This document shows, piece by piece, positions 42,383-51,201 of a stretch of DNA of 64,000 nt. Positions within the stretch are counted from its first letter, which is position 1. Every line of letters begins with the position of its first letter. Made by a program: the position numbers and the translations under genes. The stretch comes from DATGMS01 sp035303945. Its GTDB lineage: Bacteria; Bacteroidota; Bacteroidia; Cytophagales; Cyclobacteriaceae. The notes under the pieces were generated by a model. It was not told the origin of the DNA. It did not search any database and saw nothing but the letters and a program-made list of their open reading frames with translations. Location of the stretch: positions 1-64,000 of the forward strand of contig DATGQZ010000062.1 of assembly GCA_035303945.1 (NCBI GenBank), read 5' to 3'.

Positions 42383-43458
42383 ACTTTATCTAACAGAAGG
42401 GTTTCTAAGGTCAATCCTGGGCCAAATCCCATTGCAAGTACGGGACCCTGTAGAAAAGGATCTTCCAACAAGGCCATAATGACAAATAGGATGGTTGCCG
42501 AAGACATGTTTCCATAACGCCGTAACACGGCATGGGCATGCCTGTTCTGTTCTGGAGCTATGCCTAATGCTTTTTCGACCTTGTTCAGTATCTGGATGCC
42601 ACCGGGATGTATGGCAAAATGCCGGATAAGTGATAAGTTAAAACGTTTCTCTAGATTATGTTTTAATCGATGAATGCCTTTTTCCAGTAAATCCGGAATA
42701 TACTTACTCAGCTTCATTTCAAATCCAAAGTCGCCTATTCCCCAAGCCATTTCCTGCTGACCTTCCTGATAGAGACTGCTTTCATAATCCTTGATTTTGA
42801 TTCCTTTTGGCTCCTTGGCAATTAGCGCGGCGGCGGCACCATCACCAAATAGGGCATTTGACAAAAGATTGTCCTCATTGTAGTCTTTTTGAAAATGAAG
42901 GGTGCAAAGTTCCACGGCAACCACCAACACCCGAGCATTTTGGTCGCTGTCACAGATGCGATCAGCCAATTTTAAACCATTGAAAGCAGCATAACAGCCC
43001 ATAAAATGTATGGCATATCGTTCAATGGAAAAAGGCAGTCCCAGTCGATGTATCAGGTCAATCTCCAAGCCCGGGGCATACATGCCAGTGCAGGATACAA
43101 CGACAAGGTGGGTAATAGAGGTAACGCTGGTCTTCGCCTTCCTTAGACAGTCTTCAATAGCTGTGGTGGCGACCGCCGGGGCAACCTTACGATAAACTTC
43201 CATGCGGCATTTTGTTCCGGGAAAAGGATCAAGCGTGGGTGTTTTTGGGAAAAAAGAAAAATGTCGATGGTCTTCTTGATCAAAATCCTCAAGAGCGCTA
43301 TGTCGTGACTGAATGCCCGAATGCTTATAGATAAATTTTAACTTTCTGCTTTGTTGCCGGTCTAGCCCGTGGGCGTTTATCATAAATTTGCTTATCTTTT
43401 CCTGGGAAACTTTATTGCCGGGGTTGGCCGTTCCCACACTGAGGATGTAGTTGTCCAT
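42379..43458 (-). CDS. Type III polyketide synthase (chalcone/stilbene synthase family)
   Basis: A 359-residue homodimeric ketosynthase. The catalytic triad is visible: Cys123 in VVVSCTGMYAPGLEID, His284 in HFAIHPGGIQ and Asn317 in RYGNMSS. These enzymes extend an acyl-CoA starter with malonyl-CoA to pyrones, resorcinols or related rings. It is followed by the methyltransferase (4-bp overlap) and is divergent from a UbiA-type prenyltransferase at 43527. Neither the starter nor the ring type can be told from the sequence. Confidence 0.95.
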   Translation of the reverse strand: MDNYILSVGTANPGNKVSQEKISKFMINAHGLDRQQSRKLKFIYKHSGIQSRHSALEDFDQEDHRHFSFFPKTPTLDPFPGTKCRMEVYRKVAPAVATTAIEDCLRKAKTSVTSITHLVVVSCTGMYAPGLEIDLIHRLGLPFSIERYAIHFMGCYAAFNGLKLADRICDSDQNARVLVVAVELCTLHFQKDYNEDNLLSNALFGDGAAAALIAKEPKGIKIKDYESSLYQEGQQEMAWGIGDFGFEMKLSKYIPDLLEKGIHRLKHNLEKRFNLSLIRHFAIHPGGIQILNKVEKALGIAPEQNRHAHAVLRRYGNMSSATILFVIMALLEDPFLQGPVLAMGFGPGLTLETLLLDKV

Positions 43459-43526
43459 CTGAGATTGGTTGTCTGCGCTAGCGTGTTGGTTAAGTTAAGC
43501 AAAAAACACTTCCATTATAATGCCAC

Positions 43527-44396
43527 ATGATTAAAAGATCCAATTGGCTTCATCTGCGTATTGGCTTTTCCGTTTTTCTGCTGCCGGTATTTCTTTTTTC
43601 GCTGGCATTGGTAGAAGAAATGGATGTAGGAAGAGGGATTCTAACCTTTATAATTCTTCATTTTTTTGTGTACCCCTCCAGTAATGCCTATAACAGCTAT
43701 TATGATAAAGATGAGGAAAGCATCGGAGGATTAAAGCACCCTCCTGAGGTGGACCAGAGCTTGTGGCACCTCGCGATCGGCTTTTTGATAGCCAGTTTGA
43801 TTCTGGGCTTGATTATCAATGTTTCGTTCAGTGGTATGCTGTTGACCTATGGTATGGTTTCTATGGCTTATAGCCATCCGTCCATCCGAATCAAAAAGTA
43901 TGCATATAGCAGTTGGCTGATAGCCGGTTTCTTCCAGGGCTGCTTTACGTTTATCACCGCTTATACAGGCATGACGGCTACCGGTTGGGAGAATTTTACG
44001 GAGCCTTACTTAATTATTCCTGGCATGCTATCCACTTTGCTGCTGTGGAGTGCATATCCGCTCACCCAAGTATATCAACACAAAGAAGATGCGAAGAGAG
44101 GAGATAGGACTTTAAGCTTGCGTTTAGGCATACAAGGTACATTTGCATTCTCTGCGCTGTGGTTTCTCCTGTCAGGCTTAGCATTCGTTTGGTATTTTTT
44201 AGCGTATAAGGAGCAGCCCTGGGCGGTATGGGGATTTTTGGTCGCCATGGCTCCGGTATTGTTGTATTTTTTGATATGGTTCATCTTCGTCAGGAGCAAT
44301 AGGCGGTACGCCAATTACGACTGGACCATGTGGATGAACAGGGTGTCGGCAATAGCTTTAAATGGTTTTTTTCTTTGGTACTGGCTGAAACTGTAG
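43527..44396 (+). CDS. UbiA-family prenyltransferase
   Basis: A 289-residue protein with about eight hydrophobic helices, typical of intramembrane aromatic prenyltransferases. The first Asp-rich motif is NAYNSYYDKDEES (N-x-x-x-x-x-x-D-x-D form) and the second is YQHKEDAKRGDRTLS. They bind the isoprenyl diphosphate through Mg. It is divergent from the PKS gene with 68 bp between the starts, suggesting joint control. Transfer of a prenyl chain to the polyketide ring is inferred from this placement. Confidence 0.85.
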   Translation: MIKRSNWLHLRIGFSVFLLPVFLFSLALVEEMDVGRGILTFIILHFFVYPSSNAYNSYYDKDEESIGGLKHPPEVDQSLWHLAIGFLIASLILGLIINVSFSGMLLTYGMVSMAYSHPSIRIKKYAYSSWLIAGFFQGCFTFITAYTGMTATGWENFTEPYLIIPGMLSTLLLWSAYPLTQVYQHKEDAKRGDRTLSLRLGIQGTFAFSALWFLLSGLAFVWYFLAYKEQPWAVWGFLVAMAPVLLYFLIWFIFVRSNRRYANYDWTMWMNRVSAIALNGFFLWYWLKL

Positions 44397-44450
44397 TTGG
44401 TAAAGCCAATAGCATTAAAGATAATTCGTGAAAGTGGACTCAATTGTTCT

Positions 44451-46136
44451 TTATTTTTTGGTGATTATTTCAACCACCCCTTCTCTGCCTTCATTTCCGT
44501 AAAGCTGAGCAGCATGATCACCTTTCAAAACTGTTACACTCGCTATATCACTTGGATTTACCCTATCCAGTGAGCTTCTCGGGCTTCTTTGACCATCTAT
44601 GATTACAAGAATGTTTTCATTTTCTGGTTTTAGGGAAAAATTAGCAGTGGATAATGGTTTTTTTCCGAGCGGTTCGGTAGTATTCGTTTCAATCAATACC
44701 CGCTCTGTTGCTGTTTCGCCGTCAACGCGGGACTTGCTTTTTGTGGTGATCAGCAACACACCATTCTTTCCTTCGTCGCCATATTCTGCGGTCGTAGCTT
44801 CGCCTTTCAAAACATGGATTGCCCCTATTTCCTCAGGCTCGATTGTCAGTATCTTTTGCCTCACGCCATCCACAATATACAGAGGCTCAGGTTTACCAGT
44901 TCGAGGTTGAAGGTTATTGCCGGATTGAGGTTGTATCGTCATTACCTCATCAGGTGCTTTAGTGCCATTAAAGCCTAGAGAACCGGTATCGGCGCGCGCA
45001 GTAATAGATTCAATAGCTTCGCTTGGACCATGGGTTGCGGCGGCGGTAGCAATTGCATTCCTGTCTTCCATATTTGGATCATTTTGTAGGTTCAATGAAT
45101 TGCCCGCCATAGTCTTTGTTGCGCTGGTGACAGGTATACCTTCGGGCTTTTTGTTGTTATCAGACTTAGCAGTTATTTCATTGACTAATTCATTGGTATC
45201 CGGCGCGTAGGAGGCCATGTTTATTTGGTTTTCAGCAATAATATGATCCGAAGCGTCCCAGCTTAGCTGAGGACCATCATAAGCCTTTGACACACCTAAG
45301 ACCAGTGATCCAAGAACCACCGCTGGAACAATAAATACATATTTGCCCAGTTCGACTGTAGAGGATTGCTGTTTGTTCATCATGGTAATTCTTTTTTTAA
45401 GGTTTTTGAAGTTAAAGGGGATGCCTATTTGGGAGGGGGGAGATAATGTAGCTATTTGGACGAGGCTGTATTGGTAACTCTTCTTATCCATGCCCTGCGA
45501 CAAGACCTTTCGGTCGGTAATAAACTCAATGTTGTCTTGGATAGCTTTGCGGATCAACCAGCAGAAGGGGTTGTACCAAAAGAAAAGCAAAGCGACTTCT
45601 GCAAGCAGGATGTCTAGGCTATGCCAATGCATAACATGTACCTGCTCATGGCGAAAGATTTTCTCGTAAGCAGATTCTGCATACAGGGCAGGATTAAAAT
45701 AGATTTGGTTGAGAAAAGAAAAAGGGGAAAGGTTTTCCTTGGTTCTCCGGTATACATACTGATTCCATTGGTTAGGAACGGATGCAACATGAATACGACC
45801 AATTCCCAGAAGCTTGATCAGAAATAGCAGACAACAAATTCCCACACTGAACCAGTAGATGACCACAAAGCTGCCAGGCCTGTTCGTTTCTCTATACAGT
45901 GGAAGCTGTTGCCAATCCGATAGTGTCACCAACAATGTGGCCGGAGCCTCTTGGCTGCTTGCTAGCCAGCTGCCAAAAGGGATAAGGGGATATGCTGCTG
46001 AAAATAGCAGAGCGAAGATCAGATATAATCTGTTTAAATTATAGAAAGTGAGTTTCCCGAGCCAAAAATGATATCCCAAGAAGAATAGCACCAGCGCTAC
46101 GTTGACTTTGATCAGGTAAAGGAGCAGGTCTGACAT
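44451..46136 (-). CDS. M56-family (BlaR1-like) metalloprotease with two TonB-plug-like repeats
   Basis: A 561-residue protein. Residues 1-290 form the M56 sensor-protease: membrane helices, the zinc site HEQVH at 163-167 and a second conserved stretch DNIEFITDRKVLSQG. A last membrane helix (VFIVPAVVLGSLVLGVS) leads to an external Asn/Thr-rich linker. Two homologous plug-like segments close it: one near 410-460 (LYIVDGVRQK, then IHVLKGEATTAEYGDEGKNG) and another at 509-561 (ILVIIDGQRS, then VTVLKGDHAAQLYGNEGREG). It lies four bases after blaI. Family knowledge: such proteins cleave BlaI after sensing a signal. Here the plug repeats suggest sensing at the outer membrane (inference). Confidence 0.9.
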   Translation of the reverse strand: MSDLLLYLIKVNVALVLFFLGYHFWLGKLTFYNLNRLYLIFALLFSAAYPLIPFGSWLASSQEAPATLLVTLSDWQQLPLYRETNRPGSFVVIYWFSVGICCLLFLIKLLGIGRIHVASVPNQWNQYVYRRTKENLSPFSFLNQIYFNPALYAESAYEKIFRHEQVHVMHWHSLDILLAEVALLFFWYNPFCWLIRKAIQDNIEFITDRKVLSQGMDKKSYQYSLVQIATLSPPSQIGIPFNFKNLKKRITMMNKQQSSTVELGKYVFIVPAVVLGSLVLGVSKAYDGPQLSWDASDHIIAENQINMASYAPDTNELVNEITAKSDNNKKPEGIPVTSATKTMAGNSLNLQNDPNMEDRNAIATAAATHGPSEAIESITARADTGSLGFNGTKAPDEVMTIQPQSGNNLQPRTGKPEPLYIVDGVRQKILTIEPEEIGAIHVLKGEATTAEYGDEGKNGVLLITTKSKSRVDGETATERVLIETNTTEPLGKKPLSTANFSLKPENENILVIIDGQRSPRSSLDRVNPSDIASVTVLKGDHAAQLYGNEGREGVVEIITKK

Positions 46137-46140
46137 GGTG

Positions 46141-46503
46141 CTATGATTTGGACTTCTTGATCATTTCGAGGATTTCTTTTAGTTCTTCGGGAGATATTTT
46201 TTCATCGTTAGCAAAGAAAGCGACCAGGTCTTTATAGGAATTTTTGAAGTAGTTGCTTACAAAACTGCCCATAAAGGCCTTCTTATAATCATCTTCTTTA
46301 ACAATGGGCTCATAGCGGAAGGAGTTTCCCATCTTAACTGCCTTAAGATATTCCTTCTTTTCAAGGTTTTTAAGGGTTGAAGCCAGTGTGGTATACGGCA
46401 CCTTGGGCTCAGACATCATTTCGAGAATATCTTTTACAAACCCGCCCTTATTCTGCCATACCAATAGCATGGCTTCCTCTTCCTGTAAACTAAGTTTTTG
46501 CAT
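46141..46503 (-). CDS. BlaI/MecI/CopY-family transcriptional repressor
   Basis: A 120-residue winged-helix protein: MQKLSLQEEEAMLLVWQNKG, then PKVPYTTLASTLKNLEKKEYL, the DNA-binding helix with its wing, followed by a dimerising C-terminus ending LEMIKKSKS. The ATG at 46503 is preferred; a longer frame from 46593 would overlap the oxidoreductase gene and the operator. The M56 protease gene follows four bases later. Two palindromic sites lie at 46510-46541, just before the start. Confidence 0.93.
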   Translation of the reverse strand: MQKLSLQEEEAMLLVWQNKGGFVKDILEMMSEPKVPYTTLASTLKNLEKKEYLKAVKMGNSFRYEPIVKEDDYKKAFMGSFVSNYFKNSYKDLVAFFANDEKISPEELKEILEMIKKSKS

Positions 46504-46509
46504 AACAAA

Positions 46510-46551
46510 ACGATTATTTCGTAAATCTACGAATATTTCGTAATTATGCAA
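46510..46551 (-). promoter_or_regulatory. blaI promoter with two BlaI-type operators
   Basis: On the minus strand, TTG (46551-46549), a 19-bp spacer and TAGATTTA (46529-46522) form a Bacteroidota-type promoter. Two near-identical palindromes overlie it, read on the plus strand: ACGATTATTTCGT (46510-46522) and ACGAATATTTCGT (46529-46541). They differ at one base and are 19 bp apart. One covers the -33/-7 spacer and the other lies just after the -7 box. Their inner half-sites also make TTCGTA-aatc-TACGAA (46518-46533). This is what auto-repression by BlaI would need. Confidence 0.75.
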
Positions 46552-46576
46552 GCGTCGGGTTTGTTTTTTATTAGGA

Positions 46577-47695
46577 TTAAACAGCCTGTCCATGTGAAGC
46601 TTTCATCAGCTGTTTTAATAGGAGCGAGTTTTGCATGACCAGCATTGTACTTAAGTTTGCTATTGTAGGAACACGGAATAGCTGCTGAATAAACCGGCCG
46701 GTGATCAATCTTTTTCTAAAGCTGTCACCCCAGTTGCGTTGGTATTGCTGTTCTACAGCTTTTCTGCTGGTATGTGACAAGATCGCTTCGGCAGCGAGCT
46801 TACCGCTGTGAATGGCAATGGCCATCCCGTTGCCAAAAATGGGGGTAATTAAACCTGCTGCGTCTCCCACCATTAAAATATGGTGTTCAACAGGTTTTTT
46901 AGCTTCAAAATTAACTTCGTTGATTACTTCAGGTTTTTCTCTTAGAAATTCACTGTGTAAAAAAAGCCTCTTTAAATGCGGATTTCTATAAAGAAAACGC
47001 TCTTCCATACCTTTCACACTGCCACATTCCTTAAGTTGTTGTCTGCTTCCCAAATAGCAGAGGTTAAAAAGTCCATTTTCAATGGGATTGAGGCCACAAT
47101 ACCCTCCGGGATAGTGATGTATGGCAATCGCTTCTCGGCGAAAATCTCCCTTGATATGATATTTTATACCGATGTAAGGGCTGGATTGCTGCATAAAGCT
47201 ACGATTCATCGTGCGGTCCAGGGTAGACCTTTTGCCAAAAGCTCCTACCACATGACGCGCGTTAAGTATCTCACCAGATCGGAGCACTACCTGAAACCAA
47301 TCATCCGCTTCGTGAAAATCCACCGTTGAAACCTGCTCTTGAAGTTTAAAATCCACTCCTAAGGCAAGCGCTTTCTGGTATAAAAAGTGGTCGAAGGTAT
47401 AGCGGCTGATGCCAAATCCCCCTAAGTCAAGGTCAACTTCAACTTGTTTGCCTGATGGGGCGCTTAGGATGAAATGGGTGATATCCGTAGGCAAAAATTC
47501 TTGGGGGAACAAGCCTTCCCGCTGGAGAAATGCTTTAACTTCATTAGAAATATACTCGCCGCACACCCGGTGAAAGGGGTATTTTTTCTTTTCTATCAAC
47601 AGAACCGAACGACCACTTTTGGCAAGAAGGATAGCGGTAGTCAATCCTCCCAGCCCTCCGCCAATGATGATGGTGTCACGCTTGTCTAATTCCAT
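46577..47695 (-). CDS. FAD-dependent oxidoreductase (geranylgeranyl reductase / monooxygenase type)
   Basis: A 372-residue flavoprotein. The FAD-binding motif is TIIIGGGLGGLTTAILLAKS at the N-terminus, followed by FHRVCGEYIS. The second FAD motif is LMVGDAAGLITPIFGNGMAIAI. This pattern is that of the geranylgeranyl reductase/aromatic hydroxylase group (COG0644). In other Bacteroidota, genes of this group sit with type III PKS and methyltransferase genes, so it probably oxidises or reduces the polyketide product. Here blaI and the M56 gene separate it from the PKS. Confidence 0.88.
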   Translation of the reverse strand: MELDKRDTIIIGGGLGGLTTAILLAKSGRSVLLIEKKKYPFHRVCGEYISNEVKAFLQREGLFPQEFLPTDITHFILSAPSGKQVEVDLDLGGFGISRYTFDHFLYQKALALGVDFKLQEQVSTVDFHEADDWFQVVLRSGEILNARHVVGAFGKRSTLDRTMNRSFMQQSSPYIGIKYHIKGDFRREAIAIHHYPGGYCGLNPIENGLFNLCYLGSRQQLKECGSVKGMEERFLYRNPHLKRLFLHSEFLREKPEVINEVNFEAKKPVEHHILMVGDAAGLITPIFGNGMAIAIHSGKLAAEAILSHTSRKAVEQQYQRNWGDSFRKRLITGRFIQQLFRVPTIANLSTMLVMQNSLLLKQLMKASHGQAV

Positions 47696-47810
47696 TTTTT
47701 TACCTCTTAATGGGGGCTGTTACCGCTTGTGTAAAAGCTTCAGCCGTTTCAGTTTTTCCTATTCAATAACAGTTTATTTGAATGATTTAACAAACTTCAA
47801 AAGTGAATAA

Positions 47811-50333
47811 ATGAAGAAGATTTTACTCAACGACGTAAAAAAGGCATCCATTGCCTTGTTGTGTGTGGTTTCATTGGTTTCTTCGGAAGATTCTTTTGCT
47901 CAGGGCAAAAAGAAAGACAAGAAAAATGCCAAGGAAACGGAAAGTCCTGCGCCTAAGCCAGCTGAATCCAAGAATGGGATTAAAGCCTATTCTCAGGTCA
48001 TCACCTCCGCGGCAAAGTCCACTGAAGGGCTTTTTACCATACATGAGCTAGACAATAAGTATTTTTACGAAATTCCGGACAGCCTGCTTGGCAGAGAGAT
48101 GTTAGTAGTCACCACCATCGCCAAAACTGCCAGTGGCATTGGATATGGTGGTGAGAGAACCAATACGCAGATGGTGAGATGGGACAAGCATGGGCATAAT
48201 ATTCTCCTGAAAGTGGTGTCTTATAATAACTCCGCTGCCGATTCGCTACCTATTTATCAAGCAGTCAAAAATTCCAACTTGGAGCCGGTGCTGTATAAGT
48301 TTCCGATCAAAGCCTACAAAAACAGCCAATCGCAGCCTGTCATTGAAGTGACGGATCTCTTTACCAAAGATGTTCAAGCGATAGGCCTTCCTAAGCGAAA
48401 CAGAGATCAGTATAAAGTTAGCCGTTTGGATACAGACCGCTCTTACATCGACAGGATCAGCGCCTATCCCATCAATATTGAAGCGCGTTATTTGATGACC
48501 TATGTGGCTTCCGAGCCACCATCGAATGCAAGCACAGGATCCATCAGTGTGGAAATGAACTCGTCCATGGTATTGCTGCCTAAAACACCAATGATGCAGC
48601 GACTGGCAGATCAACGTGTCGGCTGGTTCAGCTCCCGAACGGTTGATTATGGCCTGGACGAGCAAAAGGCAACCACCCGAACCTACTTAGATCGATGGAG
48701 ACTGGAGGTCAAAGAGGAAGATATTGAAAAGTTCAAAGCCGGTGTACTGGTTGAACCTAAAAAGCAGATCGTCTATTATATTGATCCCGCCACGCCCAAA
48801 AAATGGGTTCCCTATCTCATCGCCGGCGTGGAGGATTGGAATGCGGCCTTTGAAGCAGCGGGCTTCAAAAATGCCATTACTGCTAAGGAAGCTCCTACGC
48901 CAGAAGAAGATCCAAGCTGGAGTCCAGAAGATGCTAGATATTCCGTCATACGCTATTTTGCCTCAGATATCCAAAATGCTTATGGACCACATGTGTCAGA
49001 TCCTAGATCCGGGGAAATTTTAGAGTCTGATATCGGCTGGTACCACAACGTCATGAACCTGTTGAGGAATTGGTATTTTGTACAAACTGCCGCGCTGAAT
49101 CCTGAGGCGAGGGGTGTGAAGTTCAAAGATGAAATTATGGGAGAACTCATCCGATTTGTTGCTGCGCATGAAGTGGGGCACACCATCGGATTGCCGCACA
49201 ATTTTGCATCTTCTTTTGCTTATCCGGTAGATTCATTACGCTCAGCTACTTTTACCAAAAAATATGGTACAGCTCCATCAATAATGGATTACGCTCGATT
49301 CAACTACGTCGCCCAACCTGAAGATGAGGGAGTAAGCCTACATCCTCAAATTGGTCCTTACGACAAGTTTGCTGTAGCATGGGGCTACAGACCCATATTG
49401 GAAGCTAAAACCCCAGAAGAGGAGCAAGCCGTTTTGGATCAATGGATTGTGGACAAAAAGGGTGATCCCATGTACCGCTATGGAAGACAGGGGAATGCAT
49501 ATGACCCAAGCACACAAAGCGAAGATTTAGGCGACAATGCCATGAAAGCATCCACTTATGGAATTGCCAACTTAAAGAGAATCCTCCCTAATCTGCAGGA
49601 GTGGATGTATGAAGATGAAAAGCCATTCAAAAATTATGACGACTTGGAAGAGCTTTATGGGCAGGTTGTGGCCCAATTTAACCGATATATGGGCCATGTG
49701 AGGACGAATATTGGTGGAGTGTATGAAATCTATAAGTCTTCGGGTCAGGGCGAGCCTATTTATACCCATACCGATAAGGCCACCCAAAAAGAAGCCATGG
49801 CATTCTTGAATAAGGAGCTGTTTAAAACGCCCCATTGGATTATTGATGAAGAAATAACTGCAAGAACACAGGATTTCGGTATGTTAGAAAAGGTTAGAAA
49901 CCTTCAGGTGACCTCTTTAAATGGTATCTTGGATTGGGGCAGATTGGGCAGGGTGATTGAAAACGAAGCACTCAACGGAAAAGACGCCTACACGATTCTT
50001 GAACTTTTTGATGATCTGAGAAAAGGTATATGGTCGGAACTTGCTGGTGGGCAAGCTATTGATGTGCATCGAAGAAGCTTGCAGCGAGCGCATCTTGCTC
50101 GTTTGGAAGAGCTGCTGACAAAAGATGCTCCTGAAGTTTCTGCAGCATTTAGAAGTAGGGCAGGGGTGCAGATTAATGCGGCACAGTCCGATATTCGACC
50201 TGTAGTGAGAGCAGAACTAAGCGCTTTGCAGAGACAGATTTCCGCTGCTATACCCAGGACATCGGATCGTTTATCCAAAATTCACTTAGAAGATGCGTTG
50301 GAAAGGATAAACAAGATGCTCGATCCTAAATAA
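47811..50333 (+). CDS. Secreted zinc-dependent metalloprotease (DUF5117/DUF5118 type)
   Basis: An 840-residue protein with a signal peptide, roughly residues 1-30, and a Lys-rich stretch after it. The metzincin-type site HEVGHTIGLPH begins at His453, with SIMDYARFNYV as the Met-turn 40 residues later. An N-terminal beta-rich part (DUF5117/5118 style), a central catalytic domain and a helical C-terminus are apparent. These proteins are common in Bacteroidota and presumably degrade proteins outside the cytoplasm. It has its own terminator at 50355. Confidence 0.93.
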   Translation: MKKILLNDVKKASIALLCVVSLVSSEDSFAQGKKKDKKNAKETESPAPKPAESKNGIKAYSQVITSAAKSTEGLFTIHELDNKYFYEIPDSLLGREMLVVTTIAKTASGIGYGGERTNTQMVRWDKHGHNILLKVVSYNNSAADSLPIYQAVKNSNLEPVLYKFPIKAYKNSQSQPVIEVTDLFTKDVQAIGLPKRNRDQYKVSRLDTDRSYIDRISAYPINIEARYLMTYVASEPPSNASTGSISVEMNSSMVLLPKTPMMQRLADQRVGWFSSRTVDYGLDEQKATTRTYLDRWRLEVKEEDIEKFKAGVLVEPKKQIVYYIDPATPKKWVPYLIAGVEDWNAAFEAAGFKNAITAKEAPTPEEDPSWSPEDARYSVIRYFASDIQNAYGPHVSDPRSGEILESDIGWYHNVMNLLRNWYFVQTAALNPEARGVKFKDEIMGELIRFVAAHEVGHTIGLPHNFASSFAYPVDSLRSATFTKKYGTAPSIMDYARFNYVAQPEDEGVSLHPQIGPYDKFAVAWGYRPILEAKTPEEEQAVLDQWIVDKKGDPMYRYGRQGNAYDPSTQSEDLGDNAMKASTYGIANLKRILPNLQEWMYEDEKPFKNYDDLEELYGQVVAQFNRYMGHVRTNIGGVYEIYKSSGQGEPIYTHTDKATQKEAMAFLNKELFKTPHWIIDEEITARTQDFGMLEKVRNLQVTSLNGILDWGRLGRVIENEALNGKDAYTILELFDDLRKGIWSELAGGQAIDVHRRSLQRAHLARLEELLTKDAPEVSAAFRSRAGVQINAAQSDIRPVVRAELSALQRQISAAIPRTSDRLSKIHLEDALERINKMLDPK

Positions 50334-50354
50334 TTAGCAGGAGGTAATGTAGAG

Positions 50355-50385
50355 GGGTGCTTCTTTGAAGAAGCATCCTTTTTTT
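50355..50385 (+). terminator. Rho-independent terminator of the metalloprotease gene
   Basis: GGGTGCTTCTT (50355-50365) pairs with AAGAAGCATCC (50368-50378), with one G-T pair and a 2-base loop, followed by seven T residues. It lies 22 bp after the stop. Confidence 0.9.
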
Positions 50386-50412
50386 AGCCGCTGCATGACA
50401 TGCAGCACGGCT
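50386..50412. repeat. Second strong hairpin without a T-run
   Basis: AGCCG-CTGCATG (50386-50397), one central A, then CATGCAG (50399-50405), a CA bulge and CGGCT (50408-50412). The arms pair at 12 positions. It follows the terminator directly and lies 25 bp from the stop of gldD on the other strand, but no T-run follows on either side. It may be a REP-like element, an attenuator or a processing signal; nothing in the window repeats it. Confidence 0.45.
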
Positions 50413-50436
50413 TGTTCTTATTCGGTAGGAGCAACA

Positions 50437-51012
50437 TTAATTCCGAACAAATTCAAGTGTATTAATCAAGTGCATCATATCCACTTTAATATACTCAATT
50501 ATGGGAGCGAGCGAATCATTTTTAACTGCGGTATCGAAATACAACGCTCCGCGCAGGAAATTTGAAGTGGAGTCAGTAACAAAAAATTGAAATTGAGTAG
50601 GGACTTCACCGGTAAGTTCAGCCACTAATCCGGTATATCCTTGAGGCGTTCTTAATACACTTTCATCAATGCCGTAGGCTTTAATCTGGTGTTTGGAAGT
50701 AAGCGAAAGCGCATCGGTGAGGTAGTCACGGAGTTTTTCTTCCTGCTTTAAAATAGGTTTATAGGTAAAATGAACCCTAGCGCCTAGTGCTTCATAGTTG
50801 AGGTTAATCCAGGTTTTTTCCTGCAGGTTGAAGGTATCCGGTTCAACAATGCTGTGCGCGGAGTATTCGAAGCGGTAAGGGAGCTCTTGATTCAACTCCT
50901 GATAGACATGTTCGGGTATGTCAATGCGGTTGTACCCTTTCGGCTTCGGGTAGTACTCCGTGCTACAGGAAATCAGGAAGAGAAACGGAATGATGTAATA
51001 GATGCGTCGCAT
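50437..51012 (-). CDS. gldD: Gliding motility lipoprotein GldD
   Basis: A 191-residue lipoprotein. The signal MRRIYYIIPFLFLISCSTE carries the lipobox with Cys17, and the mature protein begins CSTEYYPKPKGYNRIDIP, the GldD hallmark. Later parts are TPQGYTGLVAELTGEVPTQF and FLRGALYFDTAVKNDSLAPI. GldD is a component needed for gliding motility and type IX secretion function in gliding Bacteroidota, although it is also kept in non-gliding species. The ATG at 51012 is chosen because the signal peptide begins there. No other gld gene is in the window. Confidence 0.93.
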   Translation of the reverse strand: MRRIYYIIPFLFLISCSTEYYPKPKGYNRIDIPEHVYQELNQELPYRFEYSAHSIVEPDTFNLQEKTWINLNYEALGARVHFTYKPILKQEEKLRDYLTDALSLTSKHQIKAYGIDESVLRTPQGYTGLVAELTGEVPTQFQFFVTDSTSNFLRGALYFDTAVKNDSLAPIIEYIKVDMMHLINTLEFVRN

Positions 51013-51201
51013 GCTTTGTTCGTAAAAAGGAGTATTGAGACAACTAAGCCAAATCAACTATTCCAGCGACACTCTTTCTGCCTAATAGCTGCCCAATAAA
51101 CGGCAAATATTATTGCTTAATGTTTATCCCGTAGTTCAAAATACATAGCGGGCCCTCCATAAGTAGTGTAGCGCTATTCCAATACTCCTTATATTATCAG
51201 A

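Noticed and set aside
46504..46593. N-terminal extension of BlaI to 46593
   Set aside because: It covers the promoter and operators, overlaps the oxidoreductase gene and has no match in the winged-helix family.
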